Below, one piece after another: positions 21,585 to 39,234 of a stretch of DNA of 64,000 bases (its first letter is position 1; each line of letters begins with the position of its first letter). The notes under the pieces were generated by a model. That model was given only the letters and a program-made list of their open reading frames with translations, had not been told where the DNA came from and searched no databases. Origin of the DNA: Mugil cephalus (taxonomy: Eukaryota; Chordata; Actinopteri; Mugiliformes; Mugilidae); NCBI RefSeq assembly GCF_022458985.1, contig NC_061790.1:3211001-3275000 (forward strand). Reading direction: 5' to 3'. A program made the position numbers and the translations under genes.

Positions 21585-22090
21585 CTGGAGATGCATAAAA
21601 GTCTGTTTCTACGCAGATGACATTCCACTATATTTATCTGTGAAGCTAAAAGGAACAAATCAGTTTGTCAAACATTGAGCATGTGTGTACAACAAGGCAC
21701 AGATGACTTCCAACTTCATGTTTCTGTACACAGAAAAAAATAAAATCTGTAGTTATTGTATTTGGATCTAAACATTTCAGACACACAACATCAAATCAAC
21801 CATCAATACAAAATGGGAAAAAAAAGCTCTGGGTTGTAAAACTCAGAAATGACTGCTTCCAAAATAAGTATCTGCTGCACATATTTTAATGTTCAGGAAA
21901 CAGTGACAATATACCAAACTTATCTTTTATCCTTCGAGTTAACCTGTTATGTGAACACTATGATATCCGAAAGTCCGAAATTTCTTAGTTGGAATATACA
22001 ATTCCTAGTTTTACTGAAGGCATCATCTGCAAGAAAATGTGTCCAAACTACAAAGAAGGATTCAAGAATAGTAAAAATAATAATGACTAA
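21585..22090 (+). mobile_element. Non-LTR retrotransposon fragment (reverse transcriptase C-terminal part)
   Basis: The plus strand reads FYADDIPLYLSVK, containing the YADD catalytic box of reverse transcriptase. It continues with several stops into LINE-like sequence ending near 22090. It has no intact frame. It lies about 0.5 kb behind pseudogene D. Confidence 0.6.
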
Positions 22091-22489
22091 TAGAAATTTT
22101 TAGGATATAAAGTTTGCAGTTTAGTTTAGTCCTATTTCTCATAATAGTGAATTTATTTTCTTTCTTTTTTTTTTGGTGGGGGGTATATTCTTATACCAGT
22201 TGAGTCGAGTGTGAGTTAGTTGTTTGATGGTGTACCTTCCAAAAAAGATCTCCCCTGTACAAAATAACCTCTCTTGTTTTTAACATATGACAGAAAGAAG
22301 CATTTACACTAATAACAAACATAATAAAGACAAGATCTTCCTGTAACTCTGAGGAACCCTCGTCTCTCTAAAGTCCCTGTTGGTGGGTGGAGGGAAATAG
22401 TTGGGGCCCTCCTTAGTGATGTAGTAGCTGACCTACTGGTGCGCCCCATGTCCATTAATGAGTCCAACATTACTATTCCGTTCAGTCAG

Positions 22490-22830
22490 TGGTTTACAGT
22501 TATGCTAACAAATTTTTTTAATGTGAGGAGAGAGTGGATATGTGGTTAGCACCAATGCCTCTCAGACTCAGGTCTTTCTGGGTGGAGTTTGAATGCTCTC
22601 TCCGTGTCTGCATGACTTTTCTTCAGTTTCCTCTCATCTCCAAAGACATGCTCCGTAGATTATTTGGTGACTCTAAATTGAGTGTGAAGGGTTGTTTGTC
22701 TCTGTGTTAGCCCTGAGATAGACTGGAGACTGCCTCTCGCCTCATTTCAGCTGGGATAGGCTCCAGCTACCTCCATGACCCTAGTGAGGATAAGAGGTAG
22801 TAGAAGATGCGATGAGAGAGAGTAAAACAA
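22490..22830 (+). repeat. Common fish interspersed repeat (GTGGTTAGCAC...GGGATAGGCTCCAG)
   Basis: GTGGTTAGCACCAATGCCTC, GAGTGTGAAGGGTTGTTTGT and CAGCTGGGATAGGCTCCAGC occur in order, a pattern I know from high-copy fish repeats. It is non-coding. Confidence 0.6.
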
Positions 22831-22958
22831 AGCATCTCACCTCCCTTGTGTTCCAGTCCACTCTCATGCTGTTTTGTATGTTTTTTAGGGCTTTTCACCC
22901 TGGGACCACTGTCTAAACTCTTCTTGTGTATCCATCTGTTTTCCTCCGTCTGCCTCTA

Positions 22959-22972
22959 GTTGCCATGGAAAC
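22959..22972. promoter_or_regulatory. RFX-type X-box upstream of allantoicase
   Basis: GTTGCCATGGAAAC is an imperfect palindrome that fits the RFX X-box consensus (RYYNYY, spacer, RRNRAC) at every position. It lies about 870 bp upstream of the allc start codon. Whether it belongs to the allc promoter is not shown by the sequence. Confidence 0.4.
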
Positions 22973-23843
22973 AGCCTCAGTATCTTCTTCTCCAAATTGG
23001 AGACTCCATCCTCTTTGACAGAGTGCACCTGCACCCCTCTGACCCTCAGCTCATGTACAGTCTGACAAGTGTCTTCTTAGGTCTGTGGGTCAGTGCTCCA
23101 GTGGATTCAGATCGTCATGAATGGGGAAACGAATGCCCTTTCCTTTCAGCGCCTTTTTCATTCCCTTAAAGAATATTTTTTTCATCACATCATGTGCACA
23201 GTCATGAATGAAAAAAACAATAAACCGTTGTTGAGAGGAATTTTCTTTTTCCACACCAGCTTTACTGACTGTACAATGAATGACATGTGTTCCTGTCATT
23301 GATTTTAATCATCAGTTAATCACAGAGAACATCTGAACTGGTCGGACATATTTGATCAACTTGACTCTGTGTTGAACTGTTTCCTGTTACGAGTCTCAGG
23401 ACTGAAGCTTGTTTTCTAGATGGTTCCAGAGTATTAGTGGCTGCTCAGTCATCAAACCAATACACTCTGATATTCATTTGTGTTTAAAGGTGCAAACACA
23501 CACCTTGAATTCTTTACTAAAACTAGTTTTGAGCTCAACTCTAAAACTACAATAAACTGTTGATGAGAAAAATAAAGAAATAAACTGGAAAAGATGTTCA
23601 GCAGCTTCTTCATGTTCCTCGTTTCTTAGTTAACCGAACAATACACACTCTATGACATGTCCATACACATTAGACGCACACATTAACACACACATCTGCA
23701 AGCACAGTCTGAACAAACAGTTGCTGCCGTCGACTGAGCAGTCAATGAACTTTGAGCTCCAGGTTGGAGTCGCCTCTGGTTTCAGGCTTCAGCTCAACCA
23801 GCGTCTTCTCCGTCTCCAGTAGAAACTCCAGAAAACCCTCAGC

Positions 23844-29795
<5,952 letters not shown>

Positions 29796-29903
29796 AGTTC
29801 TGGATTCATGTGATAATGCCTTCACAAGCTCATTGGGTTCTTTCCTTTTGTATCTGTTGTTACTAATAGACAATACTTTGGAGCTACTGTTCATGTTCTG
29901 ACC

Positions 29904-29909
29904 AATAAA
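29904..29909 (+). terminator. allc polyadenylation signal
   Basis: AATAAA lies 109 bp after the allantoicase stop codon, within ACCAATAAAATGAACAAG. This is the canonical hexamer at a plausible distance, giving a short 3'UTR. Confidence 0.6.
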
Positions 29910-30009
29910 ATGAACAAGTTGAGTTTTAGGGTCGGCTCCAGATCTGTCCACAGTCAGAGGAAAGTCTTGTCCTAAAGGCCTCATACTAAAAATAGAATAC
30001 AAAATTTTT

Positions 30010-30555
30010 CAAACGTGTACTGCTCAGGCTACTTTCACTTACAGACTTCATTTAAACTTCACAATGTAGACACAACCCTTGTATTGGTGTATTAATCCAT
30101 GTTTTGATAGGTCATATAGTTTTTGATCAATCACTGTTCAATGACCATGATCATGTTCATAATAGAGTGGGGGACATCATCAGTTAGAGTGGGGGAAGGT
30201 GTCTGAAATTGTCTGAAACTTTTCTCTTTCCATGCTCATCCCGGCCACAATTTACACACTTGACAGTTGAAGACAAACTTGTTGTGCCCCTCACAGTGTG
30301 CTCGTCAAAGCAGTGAGACTTACAGAATTTAAACTGTGAACCTCTGAGTGTGGTCATGTCTGTCTCTGCTCTCCATTGACTTTAATGCAAAGATTTTCCG
30401 ATAGAAGCAGAAGGGACCCCTGTTTAAAACTTGCATGTGTCTCCAAAAACTATTGAAAGAAAAATAACATATCAAAGTTTTCAGGAAGGTCTTGCGACGC
30501 CTACGGTCTGCGTGTTTTGACTGATATGAGCTACTATTTTGTTACAGTAAGCAGT
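30010..30555 (+). repeat. Interspersed repeat, copy 1 (shared with 39.5 and 54.9 kb)
   Basis: GTCTACTGCTCAGG-like start, TTTACACACTTGACAGTTG, GACAAACTTGTTGTGCC, CAGTGAGACTTACAGAATTT and GCGACGCCTACGGTCTGCGT line up in order with 39540-39970 and partly with 54890-55080. It is non-coding and its transposon class is unknown. From 30560 to 31020 nothing was recognised apart from a poly-A run at 30841-30857. Confidence 0.65.
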
Positions 30556-31021
30556 GCAGAGGAAAAAAATCATCCTTTTCGTCTCTGCCCAGCACGCCTC
30601 TGTCGTCATTGACAACCACCTCAAGTTGGTATGAAAACCACAAATCCTCAGGACAGAGATACAGGCGAGACCAATTCATTAATCAGGGACGCCTCTGATG
30701 TCTCTGCTGTTAATACTGCTGACCCGTCTCCCATACAGGTTACAACACACACCAACCCCAGGGACGCCTGGTCGTAGTCGTAGCGTAGTCCTGGGCAGGA
30801 CTACACTCTGAAACATGTTTCACATGAATCAGCTTCACATTAAAAAAAAAAAAAAAAGATGCCAGTGCCACCTACTGATACAATTAAATAATACACTATG
30901 TTGAGAATCTGTTGCGGCTGTAGTTACTCCACCATGAAGACACAAATGCCTGAATGAGACAGGGTGTTCCTAATTTTGACTTTATTACTCAGGTGGAAGA
31001 AAGCATTCCTTGTGACCTGCT

Positions 31022-31312
31022 TTATGTGAGAATTAAAGAACATATCCTGGTCAAATATAACACCAAGGTTTTCACAGTACTACTGAAGGCCAAGGTAATA
31101 CCATCCAAAGAAACCGGGTGACTAAATAATGAATCTCTGTGATATTTGGGGCCAAATAAAATGACTTCTGTTTTGTCTGAGTTTAAAAGTAGAAAATTAC
31201 AGGTCATCCAAGCCCTTATGTCTTTAAGACATAAGGGCTTGGATGCCAGCTGAATAACCAGTTTCATAGAACTCCAGTTCTCCCAACAAAAAGGCAGGAG
31301 AAAAATGTTCAA
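31022..31312 (-). mobile_element. Non-LTR retrotransposon fragment, antisense
   Basis: The minus strand reads CLKDIRAWMTCNFLLLNSDK, TEVILFGPKYHRDSL, HPVSLDGITLAFSSTVKTL. This is the post-catalytic region of L2/CR1-like fish reverse transcriptases (NFLLLNSDKTEVI...G). It is an 96-codon open frame, a fragment only. Confidence 0.75.
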
Positions 31313-31941
31313 ATATGTTTTATTTTAATAAAACCCCTAATTTTTAGATCTAAAATATAAAGTTAATGACAGTTTTCTTATAATATAAAGTTAATGACAG
31401 TTTTCTTGTAATGCTTACCCTCATAAATTGATCCATAGTTGGTCCATTCTCAAACACAAAACTTCTCAGAAACTATAATCAGTTAAGATTATCACCAGGT
31501 CAATTTGACCCAGAAGGACAGGTGTGAATAGATCTAATTGCTGCCAAATAGTCACACTGAACATTGACATAAACCATTTTGTGTTAATGAATCAACATAT
31601 TTATCTCTGCTCATAACCAGAGAGAAAATAATTCAGATTTTTTTACTCGAAATTTATTTGCAATTTTATGTGCATTGGGTATATCACACAATACATTACA
31701 CAAATAAATGACAGTAAATGTTCTACATAAATACTATCAGAAATATTTCTTGTTGGTTGAAGCTGAGATCAAACAGTGTTGATGTGATTTAGCTGAAGAC
31801 TCTAAATGTGTTGTCATGTTGTTGATCCACAGTATTAAAATGATCTTGTGCTTGTGTTGTTTTCTGCTCATGTTAAATGTGATGAGATGATGTTTAAGCA
31901 GTGGACTCGTGTCTGTGGTGAGTTGATGTTGAAGTCGTTGA

Positions 31942-34900
31942 TCAGTGGAGTCTGACTGAAGCAGAAGGGTCTCCATAGTTTTCATAGATCACTGAACCTT
32001 CACCTTCACCTCCATCATTCTGCACCTGTGGAAAACAACACCACAAACAAACATCACAAATACTGGTTTGACTCTGTCAAGTTGGACCTGTACAAATGTT
32101 TGAATGTTCAGAGTTTAAACTCACAGTGTTTTCTTCCATCTGTGTCTTGTTCCCTGAAAAGACAAATGAGAGAGTCCACTTTAGCTTCAACAGCCAAACT
32201 CCAGGATCATCAAAAGCATTTTCTGACTAAAACTTTCATCTGTTAATGTTCTCACCTTTACTTTTAATCCACATGTTGACTGTAACAACAGATATTAAGA
32301 GTGCTGCTAAACCCACAGACACAATGATGGATCTCAACAAATGGGAAGAATCTGGAAACAAGAAGAACATGAATGACTTTTGTTCTGAGCAGAAAAACAT
32401 TGTCAAGAACAGTAATATTGAAATTACTTAATAACTGAAATAGATGTAAGGCAAGGAACACTGAACATTTTACTACTCAAAGATAACTGACAGAGTCAGT
32501 CTCTACCTTGTTGATTTGGTGGCTCATTGATGGTTGGAGATATAATTGTCACTGATCTTATTGTAGTGGTTATTGATGCTGTGGTTGATTTTCCAGTTGT
32601 TGCTGATTTATCTGTTGTTATTGCAGTTGTTGTTGTTGTTGTTGTTGTGGTTGGTGATGTTGTTGTTGTGGTTGTTGTTGTGGTTGGTGATGTTGTTGTT
32701 GTGGTTGGTGTTAGAGTTGTTGGATCATTGCCTAAAACATAGATTAATGTCATGAAACCATCAGCACAGTGAGAACATCCTCCATGTTCCCTTTACATCA
32801 ATAGATTAGATTCAGAACCTCTAAATGAAGAAACTATCTGGGTAAATACTGTCAGAGAAAGACAACAAGAGTAAAATGAGCTTCATCACTGTGATCATAA
32901 TTATTGTCATGTTTCACTATGTTGTTCTAATGAGACAGTATGACCTGGAAACATTATGATGGAAATACTCACTAGTAATAACAGACAGATCAACCACAGA
33001 GTTCATGTACTGTTGCTGTTGTAGTGAACTGCACAAGTATTGACCAACATCCTCCACCGTGACCTTCTTTATAACCAGAGAACAGGTTGTTGTAATACTC
33101 AGTCTGTCTGGTTTAGATCTGACCTGTCCAAGATCAACTAGCGTCATCAATATTCTTCCTTTTATATCATTGAAGTACCAGGTTATATTGTCACAGTTCT
33201 TCTGTCCATCTATCCGATTTCCACAAGACAAAGTGGCGTCATCTCCAACTCTGACAGTGACAGATGAAAGTTGTCCAGTTGTTGCTGTTGAGACAAAGAG
33301 ACAGAAATGTGAAAAAATAAAGTTTAACATGAAAAATGTACTCCTCCTCTTATCTAACACTAGCATCCCGGGGTAAGGGTGGTGCCTATACGCTGTGTAT
33401 TTATCACGGTTCTTTGGCACCACTTCACAAAGTTGTTGTCTTGGCAACTGTTATGACTTCATTTTATTTATCATGACATCACATCCTGTTTTTATAGCAT
33501 CCAAAAACTTCAATGAAACTTTGCAGAACACTTGGTCGCACCGCTGCATTATATTAACGACATAAAATGAGAGAAACCATCCTTAAAAAGATTTATTTAA
33601 CATGTACTTTACTCTTTACTGTTTTAGTTTGACTCAAATCTCATCCACTAAAATGGGGAGGCGGGACTTATGACCTATAGAGGGTATGCATTGACATCAC
33701 TGCTGCCTGGGGCAACGCCCCCTGAGTGGCAAAAACATGGTGAAATGTAACAGTACACACAGAGACCGGGAAAATGTGGATTATCATACTTTTCCTTATT
33801 TGGAAAAGCAGATTACCCTCAGTTTCAGTTAGTTTTAGTTCATTTCTGTTATGATAAATGTGGCCAAATAAAAGATGCTAACGCTAAGAGCTTTACTGAT
33901 AAGTAAAGATGACGAGGAGTGATCACAAATATTTCTTGTTGCTTCTTGTTATTTATTGTTGTAACTGAAGTAGTTATTGTTAACCTTAACTACGCCAAAA
34001 CAACAACATCTACACACTTATCCGACAGCCCTCCAGAACGTGACTTAAGACGTAACTTAAGGTTTGACTTCATCAATAAATACAGCATAAATTAACATTA
34101 CCTGACACTAAATGTGAACCACAACATCAGGTTTCTGTGCCTGGATTCCAGTTGTTTCTTTGTGATGATGCGTTTCTCTTTTCTTTGACAGATATCTGTA
34201 AAAATATATCTCTGACTGCTTTTCAGATCTTTTGTTTCAGTCAATCACACAGCTTGCTGTGACATCACATACATTCTCTCTATACTGCAGCCAGACACCA
34301 GGGGCAGCTCTAAATGCTTTGCCTTCACTTTAGAGGAGCTGTCATGGCGTCCACTTCTCTTCCAGTCAATGATATTTAGTGTGAGGATCATATTAGAGTC
34401 AGCACTAGTTTGTGTCTCATCTTGAGTTTCCAACAGTCAACTAAAGTCACCAAGTTCCAACCAAAACATGTCCGTGTGAGTTAAAGGAAGAACACTGAAT
34501 GATGTAACATTAGTAATAATGGGGTGATGAAACGGCATACAGGGGGGAAGTTCAGAGACTGGAGCCACAGTGTTCTACAAACAACCTAATGTTGAACATT
34601 ACGCCCCGCTACAGGTCAGCAGCTTCTGTGTGGAGAGCTATTGTCAAAAAACAAACAAACAAACAAAAAAACAAAAAAACAGAATCGACTGCATGTTTTA
34701 AAGTACCAGTCCACAGTTGAAAGCATCATGGTGTGGTTAACAAGCTGCACATAGCGTGATCAAAGCGGCCCAAAACATATCGTCAACTACCCCCTGCCCT
34801 CCCTGGAAGATATTGCCACCTCCCTTGGCCTCAGCGGAGAAAAGAAAATCTGCAGAAGTCACACGTGGGGGGCAAACTGCTGAGATGTACAATGACAATA

Positions 34901-35079
34901 CAGTCAATATATTCTATTCTATTCTATTCTATTCTATTCTATTCTATTCTATTCTATTCCATTCTATTCTAATATCAGTGCAGTGATGGAACTGAAAGTG
35001 TTCTCTATGTATCCTTACCTGGAAACTGAAGCATCAGGATCACGAATAAAGACATTTGAATCCATCTGAACTCAACCAT
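31942..35079 (-). CDS. Gene E: single-V receptor with long Thr stalk and YENY tail
   Basis: Minus-strand coding exons in order of translation: 35079-35019, 33284-32973, 32731-32507, 32351-32256, 32153-32125 and 32025-31942 (stop TGA), 268 residues, in frame. Residues 1-20 are the leader (MVEFRWIQMSLFVILMLQF). Residues 21-124 are a V domain (LSCGNRIDGQKNC, TTTCSLVIKK, QYLCSSL); the usual TTNCS sequon is TTTCS here. Residues 125-199 are a mucin-like stalk that is mostly Thr and Pro. The membrane helix lies about 208-228 (SIIVSVGLAALLISVVTVNM), without a basic residue. The tail GSVIYENYGDPSASVRLH has Tyr about 255 in a YxN context, the Grb2-SH2 consensus, and is not an ITIM. The 1.7-kb first intron contains a non-LTR 3' end and an ATTCT satellite. 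A possible polyadenylation signal on this strand lies at 31653-31658. Likely a surface receptor or mucin-like co-receptor. Confidence 0.82.
34690..34971 (+). repeat. Non-LTR 3' end with ATTCT satellite in gene E intron
   Basis: Plus-strand text includes KYQSTVESIMVW, NYPLPSLEDIATSLGLS-like frames, and ends in TGTACAATGACAATA followed by (ATTCT)n at 34911-34971. Fish LINE 3' ends commonly finish this way. The class call is by eye. Confidence 0.5.
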
Positions 35080-35215
35080 TGTTCTTCTCTGTCTCTCTCG
35101 TCCTCTTCTCTCGTCCTCACGTTGATGAAAGACAGAGTCTCTAAAGAGTCTTCTACTTAAAGATGAATGCAACATGTGCTCTGTGTGGTTTGTGAGGTCA
35201 CTTCCTCACAGAGAC
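35080..35215 (-). promoter_or_regulatory. Gene E promoter and 5'UTR (minus strand)
   Basis: Read on the minus strand: GTGAGGAAGTGACCTCACAA (ETS-like), then ACACAGAGCACATG where other copies have TGAGTCACATG, so the AP-1 core is lost. The rest is TTCATCTTTAAGTAGAAGAC, CTTTAGAGACTCTGTC and the purine-rich leader. Confidence 0.45.
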
Positions 35216-35810
35216 ATCACGTTTTCTCAAGTTACTCGTTTGCAACATTCGGTGACAATATTACCTTTGAATCATTCATATATCAAATGAGTTAAAACAC
35301 CGTAAAAAGTAACAGTTTATGTCTGTGAATGTTCTCAGTCATCCAGGTAATCCAGTAGTTTATCTTTGATGCATTAAATAACTCTCATCTTTTTTAGTGT
35401 TTTGTAACGACACAAACAGTTCACAGTGTCTTAATTGTCAGTGTAACAGAGGAAGTGGAATGTGTCAAAAAGGTTTGTGTGTACGTTTGCACCGATCCAG
35501 TTCTTCTTTTCTGTAAATACTGTTTGTTATTAAAAAACGAAAAAATAAAAAATAATAATAAAAAAAACAAGCAATTTATAGAGACGTTTGACAGCACACA
35601 TGAACAGACAGGTGAAGACATATAGAGAAAGGACACAGGTATGTCTTGGTGGTCTGAGACCTGTTGGTTCCTTATTGCAACTCTGAAGTCACTGTTTCCT
35701 GAGATGTCAATGGGAAGTGTTTGGTAAGAACGTAAGTACACCAGTGTTACGTCTCTGAGTATGTCTGTTTGTTTAATCTGCCTCAATCGGACCTGGACAA
35801 CTTCAGCTTC

Positions 35811-35940
35811 CTGGGGTCCGTTGCACAAAACCAGGAGAAGGGATTAAGCCGGGATATGTTGGTTATCCTGGATGAACTTATCCATGATAAAGTTGTGCAG
35901 GATCATGGATAAGTGGGATATGTTATGACGGATGGATGTT
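35811..35940. repeat. MITE-like fragment (GGGGTCCGTTGCACAAAACC)
   Basis: GGGGTCCGTTGCACAAAACCAGGAGAAGG is followed by GGTTATCCTGGATGAACTTA and TTATCCATGATAAAG. This is the head of a fish MITE type. It ends abruptly inside a V-exon remnant at about 35935. Confidence 0.5.
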
Positions 35941-36370
35941 GTCCAGTTGCTGCTCTTGAGACAAAGGGAGAGAAATGTGAAAAATAGTTAAAACATGAAA
36001 ATGAGTGTTACATTCACATTTAACACACAAGATAAAATATACTTACAGTCAGACACCAGGGGGAGCCTCTACTAGCTTTGCCTTCACTTTAGAGGAGCTG
36101 TCATGGCTTCCTCTTATCTTATCTTCCAGTCTACGATAGTTGGTGTGATTTTAGAGTCAACACACATCTTTAGTTTCCAACAGTCAGCTAAAGTCACCGA
36201 GCTCCAACCAAAACATGTCTGTGTGAGTTAAAGGAAGAACACTGAATGATGTAACAATAGTGATATTAATGCAGTGATGGAACTGAATGTGTTCTCTATG
36301 TATCCTCACCTGGAAACTGAAGCATCAGGATCAGGAATAAAGACATTTGAATCCATCTGAATTCAACCAC
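35930..36370 (-). pseudogene. Relic of a minus-strand receptor 5' end
   Basis: The first bases of a V exon (minus strand GCAGCAACTGGACAAC, about 35935-35957) are cut by the adjacent MITE. A leader exon lies at 36310-36370. The leader is intact except that its start codon is GTG (CAC on the plus strand at 36368-36370). No other exon remains. Confidence 0.65.
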
Positions 36371-37320
36371 TGTTCTTCTCTCGTCCTCATGTTAAAGGAA
36401 TGACACGGTCTCTAAATAGTAGTTTACCTTTATCTTTGATGCATTAAATGACTCTGAAAAGTGTTTTGTAGTGACACAAACAGTTTACAGTTTCTCAATC
36501 TTCAGTGTAACAGAGAAAGTAGAATATGTGAAGATTGTCCATCCCGGCTCAAAAAGCTGCAAAAAAAAGGAACGGGAGGAAGATGGGCTTCAACGAAACT
36601 GATACGTTTATTTACATGAAGTAAGAAATTAGGTAATAAAAAGAAAAGAAGTGGTCGAGCAGTGCTGTGGTGTCCTCATGGACGGTGTGAATGGAGACCA
36701 GAGAGCAGCGAGTGAATGCCAGCCTTTAGGGGAACATGATGACGGTCCCTCCTCCACACAACCAAGCAGCAACTCACAACCACACACATCTCCACTAAAA
36801 AGGGACGAGTCATCACAGTTTGTGTAAATGTTCATGCAGTTCTTCTTTTCTATAAATAAACTTATTGCACATCCGAAGTCACTGTTTTCTGAGAAATGAA
36901 GGGGAAGTGTTCTGGTGCAGCAGCAGAGCTCTGGAGGTTTGAGCCTCTAGTGACGACCAGATAAACACCACAAACACAAACTGTTAACACTGATGACAGT
37001 GACTGTGTGTGTGTTGTCTAACATGGATAGGTTTGATGAAACCAGAAAAGAAGCACTAATGCATTTATCTCAACCAACAATCTTCACACATTCAACTTCC
37101 TCTATTGTGTTGATTAGCAACAAGTTTTCTGTTCTTGACCTCCCTCTAAAACACTGTAGTAAAGAGTCAGCAAAATACATCAAACGTAAAAATGAAAACA
37201 TAAAGTTTAAAACAGTGTTCATTCTTTATCTATGTACAGAAAAGACAAATGTAGAGAGTTGATGTCAACAACTTCAACGAGGGACAGAGGTGAGAAAACA
37301 TGGGCTGAAGTCTCTGTGAG
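36371..37320. other. Intergenic with an unclassified repeat at 36560-36840
   Basis: The 36560-36840 stretch (TTTATTTACATGAAGTAAG... CACAACCAAGCAGCAACTCA) has the look of an LTR or other mobile-element end, but no terminal repeats or frame support this. Nothing else was recognised. Confidence 0.35.
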
Positions 37321-37430
37321 GAAGTGTTACCTCATTAACATGTTCCTCTTTAAGTAGAAACCTCTTTAGAGACTGTGTCTTTCATCAACGTGAGGACGAA
37401 AGAAGAGGACAAGAGAGACAGAGAAGAACA

Positions 37431-37491
37431 ATGGTTGAATTTAGATGGATTCAAATGTCTTTACTCCTGATCCTGATGCTTCAGTTTCCAG
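37431..37491 (+). pseudogene. Orphan leader exon (plus strand)
   Basis: Intact leader exon (ATG, MVEFRWIQMSLLLILMLQF, donor CAG|GTAAGG) with the usual 5' leader and a weakened promoter (GAGGAAGTGTTACCTCATTA, no AP-1 core). No V exon follows before the opposite-strand leader at 37939. Confidence 0.65.
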
Positions 37492-37878
37492 GTAAGGATA
37501 CATGTACATACACACTAATGGACTCTTTATGTCTTTGCAGCACTGTGAGGTTCATGGTGACTCTAGTGGTACCCTAGTGATGATTTCTTTTTTCTTTTCA
37601 TTGGTTCTTTAATGAACCTCTTTCTTGTTGAACCTCTTAGAGAAATAACCCACAGGATTATTGAACATTTTACCATCTTCCTGTAACAACACAGTGTCTA
37701 CACCATACGTTCTAGTGTCTTCAAGCTTACAGTCAGCACTGGAGCACAACAACAAAACTGCTCTGACTGAATCAAACTTTTAGAACTCACTGCTCCAAAC
37801 AAATAGACAAGAAGGGCTTATTAGGCAGTAAGAGGTGATATAGTGATGGAACTGAATGTGTTCTCTATGTATCCTTAC

Positions 37879-37939
37879 CTGGAAACTGAAGCATCAGGAT
37901 CAGGAGTAAAGACATTTGAATCCATCTGAACTCAACCAT
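37879..37939 (-). pseudogene. Orphan leader exon (minus strand)
   Basis: Intact minus-strand leader exon of the MVEFRWIQ type with donor and promoter-like upstream sequence (about 37940-38070). It points towards the plus-strand leader at 37431, 387 bp away. No V exon lies between the two. Confidence 0.65.
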
Positions 37940-38661
37940 TGTTCTTCTCTGTCTCTCTCGTCCTCTTCTCTCCTCCTCACGTAGATGAATGACAGAGTCT
38001 ATAAAGAGGTTTCTACTTATAGATGAATATAACATGTGCTCTGTTTGGTTTGTGAGGTCACTTCCTCATCATGTCTCCAGTCTGTGTTTTCTTAGCTCTG
38101 TCATTTGTTGGAGAAATTAACAAAAATAAGTTTAAACCATTGAAATGTTGAAAGCAACAAAGTGTGAGGGCAGAGTTGAGGTTCTAACTTTTATATTTTC
38201 TCCATTTTGCTGATTCTCTTCTCGACCGTGTTTGACAGCGACGGTCGACAGTTTCTACGTCATCAGTAGAACTGAGGAAGCTGAATTTGTGAAAACTGTC
38301 ATACGTTGCTGTAAACAATGTTTATTCTAACCAACAATGTTTTCATTGTGATGTTTGAAGGTATGTGGAAGGATGTACATCCACAACAACCTACTAGTTT
38401 CTCTGGGTCAGTAATTTTTATCATCACATGTCACTCTTCATCCATGTGAATCCTATGTGTCTACAAAAGAACATGGATGTATATCACAGTCTCTTTGTGA
38501 TAGAAGTGGCAGTTTTCATTTTGGTAAAGACTATTTATATGTTATAAATGAATAGTAAAGGTCACAGAGTCAAACCCTGCATCACTGCCTTTTATGCAAT
38601 GAGGAAGTTAGAAGCGTTACCTTCTTTCTGCACACACTAAAAAGAGACTAGCAGTCAATAT

Positions 38662-38769
38662 GAGGAAGTGACATCACAGAGCGTCAACGCTGTGTTTCTC
38701 TACAAGGAGAGCTATTTTAGACAGTGAGACATTTACAAGAATGAGGAAGACGGAGAAAGACGGACAAGC
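38662..38769 (+). promoter_or_regulatory. Promoter of second leader type
   Basis: GAGGAAGTGACATCACAGAG combines an ETS-like core with a CRE/ATF-like TGACATCA. It is followed by GTCAACGCTGTGT, TATTTTAGACAGTGAGAC and GGAAGACGGAGAAAGACG. Near-identical copies precede the leaders at 41250, 54149 and 56317. Confidence 0.55.
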
Positions 38770-39209
38770 ATGATGGATGAATTCAAATGGATTAAACTGT
38801 TGTCACTGATGATACTGATGCTTCAGTTTACAGGTAAGGATTCATTTACTTGAAAACTTGTACATAAAACATGGATGATATGAAGAGTCTGTAAAAGGTC
38901 TCTAACAATTAAGTTAATTGTCTCATATATTTGAGATTCTACATGTGTCTAAAAATAAGTATAGACTCATTGTGTGATACAGATCCATTCAAGTGTAGGT
39001 GATTTGATTAATTTGGAATAAATGCTTCAGTCAGATGAATTGAAATCCTTTAAATTAAGATTTAAATATGTGAACTTTCTTCATGTGGTTTCCAGGTGTA
39101 GAAGGTTCATCATCTTCTTCATTTATGTCAGTTTGTGTTTGGTCTCAGTCTGGTGATGAAAACAATCTTTCTCTGCATATTCAAAGTAAATGTCATTTAA
39201 ATTCATAAA
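38770..39209 (+). pseudogene. Leader plus truncated V-exon relic, copy 1
   Basis: Leader exon 38770-38833 (MMDEFKWIKLLSLMILMLQF) has a good donor. The next exon starts at 39096 (GVEGSSSSSFMSVCVWSQSG, then DENNLSLHIQSK) and stops at TAA in 39207-39209. It resembles the start of a V domain up to about strand B and then diverges into repeat sequence. There are no membrane or tail exons. Either a broken gene or, less likely, a short secreted product of about 59 residues. Confidence 0.6.
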
Positions 39210-39234
39210 TATATGAAGAACATACGAAGTCATA

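Noticed and set aside
32527-32755. Plus-strand Val/Leu-rich open frames with a hydrophobic, membrane-like look
   Set aside because: They are the complement of the gene E Thr stalk (GTT/TTG repeats). The hydrophobicity is a by-product of the repeat.
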